From an uncultured Clostridia bacterium (GTDB lineage: Bacteria > Bacillota > Clostridia > Oscillospirales > Ruminococcaceae): a stretch of 7,371 nt of DNA. Positions within the stretch are counted from its first letter, which is position 1. Each line of letters begins with the position of its first letter. The notes below the pieces were generated by a model that saw only the letters and a list, made by a program, of their open reading frames with translations, did no database searches and had not been told where the DNA came from. The stretch is taken from assembly GCA_937901465.1 (NCBI GenBank), contig CALGTU010000179.1:1-7371 (forward strand), read 5' to 3'. Positions 4,466 through 7,371 of the stretch are shown here, piece after piece. A program made the position numbers and the translations under genes.

Positions 4466-5932
4466 TTAAATTTCCTCGTAAATTGTATATCCTGTACGTT
4501 TTTTGTTCTCTGAATGAACAAGTGCGAGCTGGGCTTTTTTATAGGTTTCGTGAATTTCTTCCGAGTCTTTCGGGAAAAGTGCAATACCTATATTTCCGTA
4601 AACTTCCGTTTCCTTTGAAAATTCTGATATAACAGAAAGAATTTCACAAGAACGTCTTTCAACAAGCTGTTTATTACAGTTTTTCATAAAAACAATAAAC
4701 TTTTCATCATCGGTATATCCCAAAATATCTGTCGAACGAAAAAGATCGCGAAGCCTTGATGCAAATTCAGGGATTATTTCTTCCGCTTCTTTTGAAATAC
4801 CTATCAGCATAAGTGCCGATGGGGTAACTTTATCGTTTTCCGTAAGTGTTTTCATATAGTCAAAAGCGGTCTGCATGTTCATAAGACCTGTCTTTTCATC
4901 AATCTGATTTTTAGTAAGAATTCTCGCTGTATCAGAACGTTGCTTTGTTATATCCGCCATTCTGCCTATTGCTCTTGTTATAGTTCCGTGTTCACCGCTT
5001 ATGGTTGAAACACATATGTTATACCATGAATATCCGCCGTTTTTCGAACGTATTCTTATTTCTTCTTCTTTGTCAGAAGAATCATCTTTTATCTTTTCAA
5101 AGAAACTTAAAAAGCGTTTTATGTCATCGGGGTGAACCATTCCGTCATCTACAAACGAAGCGGGAAAATTCTTTGTTGAGGGTGATAAACCGAACTTCTT
5201 TTCATAGTTTGCTGAGTATGTTACTGCGTTTGTAACAAGGTCGATATCGAAAACAATATAGTTTGATTGATCCAGAACCATTCTGTATCTTTCGTTTACA
5301 AGGTTAAGTTCGGCTTTGCTTTTAACAAGTGCATGTTCAGCGGTTTTAAGATCTGTAATATCGGTTAAAACTCTGTAATAGAGCGAACCGCCTTTTTTAT
5401 TATCGCCGACAAGTTTTCCCTTGTCGTATATCCATATAGTAGCACCGTCGCTCTTTATCATACGATACTGTAAAATCGATTCATCGGGATTATCGCGAAG
5501 TAATGCTTCAACCTTTTTTCTGTCTGAAGGGAATACCATTTTGAAGAATTCTCCGTCGAATTTTATATCGATATCTTCTTTTGTGTATCCGGTCATTTCA
5601 ACAAAACTGTCAGAAACAAAACTTACTTCAAATTTGGGAGTGTTCTTGCAACAAACCATTCCGCCGGGGATATTATCTGTTATCGAACTGAGTCCCTCAT
5701 TCAGAAGAATAAGATTTTTCTGATAAGAAAGCATCATTTTAACGATGATTACAACAGCGATAACAATAATTGTTATTGATACCAGCGAATATATAAGAGC
5801 GGCTATTCCGAATGAGTCTGAGTTTGTTCCGTTAAGCTTTATAACGCGTAGAAATTCCATAAAAAGAATGGATAAAATTCCTACAACCACAACAGATAAC
5901 GCAACTATTTTCATTTTAAGATTTTTCGGCAA
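4466..5932 (-). CDS. Membrane-anchored PAS-PAS protein with a degenerate GGDEF domain
   Basis: A 488-aa sensor-like protein, probably in the cytoplasmic membrane. Two hydrophobic segments (about 9-28 and 42-68) flank a short outside loop; the rest is cytoplasmic. PAS 1 spans about 80-197 (EMTGYTKEDI, ending VLTDITDLK), a short helical linker follows at 195-220, PAS 2 spans about 214-330 (ending RMADITKQ), and a GGDEF-fold domain spans about 342-488 (DEKTGLMN at 345-352, standing in for the usual D-LTGL-NR). The catalytic GGDEF is replaced by DDEKF (408-412), so diguanylate cyclase activity is unlikely. An RxxD site (R399, D402) stands at the canonical five-residue spacing and may allow c-di-GMP binding. 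No EAL or HD-GYP domain is present. The start is TTG 5932-5930 with AAAAGGGGTGG just upstream; the later ATG at 5914 has no ribosome binding site. It has its own promoter and terminator. The ligand of the PAS domains is unknown. Confidence 0.85.
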   Translation of the reverse strand: MPKNLKMKIVALSVVVVGILSILFMEFLRVIKLNGTNSDSFGIAALIYSLVSITIIVIAVVIIVKMMLSYQKNLILLNEGLSSITDNIPGGMVCCKNTPKFEVSFVSDSFVEMTGYTKEDIDIKFDGEFFKMVFPSDRKKVEALLRDNPDESILQYRMIKSDGATIWIYDKGKLVGDNKKGGSLYYRVLTDITDLKTAEHALVKSKAELNLVNERYRMVLDQSNYIVFDIDLVTNAVTYSANYEKKFGLSPSTKNFPASFVDDGMVHPDDIKRFLSFFEKIKDDSSDKEEEIRIRSKNGGYSWYNICVSTISGEHGTITRAIGRMADITKQRSDTARILTKNQIDEKTGLMNMQTAFDYMKTLTENDKVTPSALMLIGISKEAEEIIPEFASRLRDLFRSTDILGYTDDEKFIVFMKNCNKQLVERRSCEILSVISEFSKETEVYGNIGIALFPKDSEEIHETYKKAQLALVHSENKKRTGYTIYEEI

Positions 5933-5936
5933 AAAA

Positions 5937-5947
5937 CCACCCCTTTT
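5937..5947 (-). promoter_or_regulatory. Ribosome binding site that supports a TTG start for the PAS-GGDEF gene
   Basis: AAAAGGGGTGG ends 4 nt before TTG 5932-5930, close to the AAGGAGGTG ideal. The first ATG in frame (5914-5912) is preceded only by A/T-rich sequence. Starting at TTG also adds the charged PKNLKMK before the first membrane segment. Confidence 0.75.
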
Positions 5948-5982
5948 CCGATTACTGAAAGTATTATATCATATCGGAAAAG
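5943..5982. repeat. 10-bp inverted repeat bracketing the -10 box of the PAS-GGDEF promoter
   Basis: CTTTTCCGAT (5943-5952) and ATCGGAAAAG (5973-5982) are perfect inverted copies separated by 20 bp. On the minus strand one arm falls in the -35/-10 spacer and the other at about +5 to +14 of the predicted transcript, touching the ribosome binding site. There is no T-run, so it is not a normal terminator for spoIID. It may be an operator, or a hairpin formed only in read-through RNA. Confidence 0.7.
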
Positions 5983-5991
5983 TAAAATCAA
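5963..5991 (-). promoter_or_regulatory. Sigma-A type promoter of the PAS-GGDEF gene
   Basis: On the minus strand, TTGATT (5991-5986), a 17-nt spacer, then TATAAT (5968-5963) with TGA before the -10 box. The predicted start near 5956 gives a leader of about 23 nt. It begins 10 nt past the spoIID stop codon. Confidence 0.83.
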
Positions 5992-6000
5992 TCAGGGGAT

Positions 6001-7041
6001 TTATATAACTTCTGAAATTTCTGTTCCTGGATAATAATGCGAAAGTATTTCTTTATATGAAGCGCCGTCTTTTGCCATAGCATTTGCACCATACTGACTC
6101 ATTCCGACACCATGTCCGTAACCCTTTGTTATTATGATGAAATCTTCACCGTTATAGTTTATTGTGAAATTCTGTGAACGCAGAGAGAGAACTGTTCTGA
6201 AATCAGAGCCCGAAAGTGTTTTATCACCCGCTTTTATTTCTGTTACAGAACCCGAATCTGTTCTTTTTGTAACATAAAACCAATCCGCTTCTTTTCCTGA
6301 AAATTCTATGCCGTAATAAGAATTCAGTCTTGCCTTTATTTCTTCGGGAGTGAATGTATAGCTTTCCTTGTAAGTAGCTATTTCTTCATCAGAAAAACTT
6401 TCAACAGGAACAAGATAAGGAGTCTTGTTTCCCCATATATCTTCGGCACTTTCCGTCATTCCGCCCGACATCGAATGAAATGCCGCGACAATAGGTTCGT
6501 TCTGATAAAGTATTATTTCGTTTGTTACTTCATCAACCGCAGAAGAAATCTTTTCATAGCTTATATCAAAATAATCGCCATAAAATTTCTTTGCCTGTTC
6601 TTTTGTAAAATACGCCTGATAGTATCTCGGGTCGTTTGAAAAGTGTGCACCGCAAAGCGATTCGGTCGGTTTTATCTTTTCTTTTTCTCTTTGCCTTACA
6701 GCATATGTGTGTGCCGCGACAGCCTGAGCTTTCAAAGCTTCTTTTTCAAATGAAGAAGGCATTTCTGCCATAACCGCACCTATAACATAATCTCTTGCAG
6801 AAACCTTCATTATTTCGCCGCTGTCCTTGTCCATAACAAGAAAGAAATCTTCTTCTGTTTCTTTTTCAGAAGTTTCTGTTACAGTTGTTTTTACCGCGTT
6901 TATCTTTTGGGTAATTTTCGGTTCAACTATAGAAACAGCCGTTTCTGAAGGTCTTTCTTCCTTGTTTCTGATAACAGAAAACAAGGGTATGATGATAAGT
7001 GCGATAGTGAAAATTGTCATAATCGGGAGATATTGTTTCAT
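6001..7041 (-). CDS. spoIID: Stage II sporulation protein D, peptidoglycan lytic transglycosylase
   Basis: A 346-aa protein of the SpoIID/LytB family; B. subtilis SpoIID is 343 aa. In the SpoIID-SpoIIM-SpoIIP engulfment complex it cuts denuded glycan strands so that the mother cell membrane can move around the forespore (family knowledge). It has one N-terminal membrane anchor (about 5-24), a Thr/Glu-rich linker (30-65) and an external catalytic domain. Seen motifs: YVIGAVMAEMP (85-95, with E93 the likely catalytic Glu), ALKAQAVAAHTYAV (102-115), FHSMSGGMTESAEDIWG (188-204), PYLVPVES (208-215), LSLRSQNF (285-292), GYGHGVGMSQYGA (307-319) and HYYPGT (335-340). The ATG at 7041 has AAAAGGAA 9 nt upstream. 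I could not place a convincing sigma-E promoter upstream. The name is also used for paralogous SpoIID/LytB hydrolases, so a vegetative role cannot be excluded. Confidence 0.9.
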   Translation of the reverse strand: MKQYLPIMTIFTIALIIIPLFSVIRNKEERPSETAVSIVEPKITQKINAVKTTVTETSEKETEEDFFLVMDKDSGEIMKVSARDYVIGAVMAEMPSSFEKEALKAQAVAAHTYAVRQREKEKIKPTESLCGAHFSNDPRYYQAYFTKEQAKKFYGDYFDISYEKISSAVDEVTNEIILYQNEPIVAAFHSMSGGMTESAEDIWGNKTPYLVPVESFSDEEIATYKESYTFTPEEIKARLNSYYGIEFSGKEADWFYVTKRTDSGSVTEIKAGDKTLSGSDFRTVLSLRSQNFTINYNGEDFIIITKGYGHGVGMSQYGANAMAKDGASYKEILSHYYPGTEISEVI

Positions 7042-7112
7042 AAAATCACATTCCTTTTATTCTGATATTTGGTTAATATGCCGTAATTTATTCATCTGCC
7101 TGTCCTGTTGTA

Positions 7113-7141
7113 TTGACATAAAGCGAAAAAAGTAATATTAT
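7113..7141 (+). promoter_or_regulatory. Sigma-A type promoter of the citrate synthase-like gene
   Basis: TTGACA (7113-7118), a 17-nt spacer, then TATTAT (7136-7141). The predicted start is near 7148, giving a leader of about 35 nt that contains the ribosome binding site. It points away from spoIID. Confidence 0.8.
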
Positions 7142-7166
7142 GTATGATGAATAACTATGAATTTAT

Positions 7167-7176
7167 AAGGGGAGGA
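7167..7176 (+). promoter_or_regulatory. Ribosome binding site that supports a TTG start for the citrate synthase-like gene
   Basis: AAGGGGAGGA, with its GGAGG 7 nt before TTG 7183. In-frame ATGs at 7144 and 7147 lie at or before the predicted transcription start and have no ribosome binding site, so TTG is preferred. Confidence 0.75.
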
Positions 7177-7182
7177 CTTGTC

Positions 7183-7371
7183 TTGATAGAACTCAATGAA
7201 GATATAAAGAATATATGCGAAAAGACAGCCAGAAATAACAACATTCCGCAGGAACTTTACTCGAAATTCGGCGTAAAAAGAGGGCTCCGTAATGACGACG
7301 GAACAGGCGTTATGGCAGGCATCACAAATATCTGTAACGGTCACGGATATGTTATCAACGAGGGCGAAAAA
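7183..7371 (+). CDS. Citrate synthase-like protein (5' part, runs off window)
   Basis: Only the first 63 codons are visible. The reading starts IELNEDIKNICEKTARNNN after the initiator, followed by IPQELYSKFGVKRGLRNDDG (about 20-39) and TGVMAGITNICNGHGYVINE (about 40-59). The KRGLRN-DGTGV-G-TNI-HGY pattern is what I recognise from the N-terminus of the citrate/2-methylcitrate synthases of Clostridia, which carry an N-terminal extension before the catalytic core. Those enzymes condense acetyl-CoA with oxaloacetate and mainly feed glutamate synthesis in anaerobes (family knowledge). No catalytic His or Asp falls inside the window, so the call rests on the N-terminal pattern alone. Intact within the visible part; expressed from its own promoter, divergent from spoIID. 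Confidence 0.72.
   Translation, partial: MIELNEDIKNICEKTARNNNIPQELYSKFGVKRGLRNDDGTGVMAGITNICNGHGYVINEGEK

Noticed and set aside
4345..4632. Plus-strand open frame across the pyrimidine tract and the end of the PAS-GGDEF gene
   Set aside because: Low-complexity Phe/Leu/Ser-rich translation from a pyrimidine-rich strand, no ribosome binding site, crosses a terminator.
7042..7112. Sigma-E promoter for spoIID using GCATATT on the minus strand (about 7076-7082)
   Set aside because: It fits a -35 consensus, but the matching -10 would overlap the ribosome binding site and place the start site next to the ATG.

Overview
The window looks like ordinary core chromosome from an anaerobic, spore-forming, low-GC Gram-positive bacterium (class Clostridia). 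The evidence is a clostridial-type 2[4Fe-4S] ferredoxin, a SpoIID sporulation hydrolase, strong AAGGAGG-type ribosome binding sites, near-consensus sigma-A promoters and AT-rich sequence. A placement in or near Ruminococcaceae/Oscillospiraceae is my impression from the protein styles only. I see no mobile element, CRISPR array, tRNA, rRNA or phage gene.

Layout, left to right. (1) 1-443, minus: 5' part of deoD, purine nucleoside phosphorylase, cut by the window edge. (2) 565-1848, plus: an MtaD-type S-adenosylhomocysteine/methylthioadenosine deaminase. It diverges from deoD through two promoters whose -35 boxes lie 3 bp apart. Together the pair suggests nucleoside salvage: deamination of adenosine-type compounds, then phosphorolysis. 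(3) 1903-2073, minus: ferredoxin. It converges on the deaminase gene and they share a bidirectional terminator; the ferredoxin has its own promoter and a small palindrome in its leader. (4) 2249-3226, minus: a solitary GT8-family glycosyltransferase with its own terminator but no clear promoter. (5) 3333-4177, minus: the rplM-rpsI operon (ribosomal proteins L13 and S9), with a perfect-consensus promoter, a foldable leader of about 90 nt and a terminator. (6) 4466-5932, minus: a membrane-anchored PAS-PAS-GGDEF protein whose GGDEF signature is degenerate. (7) 6001-7041, minus: spoIID. (8) 7183-7371, plus: the first 63 codons of a citrate synthase-like gene behind a good sigma-A promoter.

The genes form several independent short transcription units; four factor-independent terminators and six promoters can be read directly. 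Four starts differ from the longest open frame (deaminase, ferredoxin, L13 and S9), and two genes appear to use TTG (PAS-GGDEF and citrate synthase). I did not find a convincing novel system. The most interesting points are the degenerate GGDEF domain that keeps its RxxD site at canonical spacing, an inverted repeat bracketing that gene's -10 box, the closely packed divergent deoD/deaminase promoters, and the structured L13 leader.
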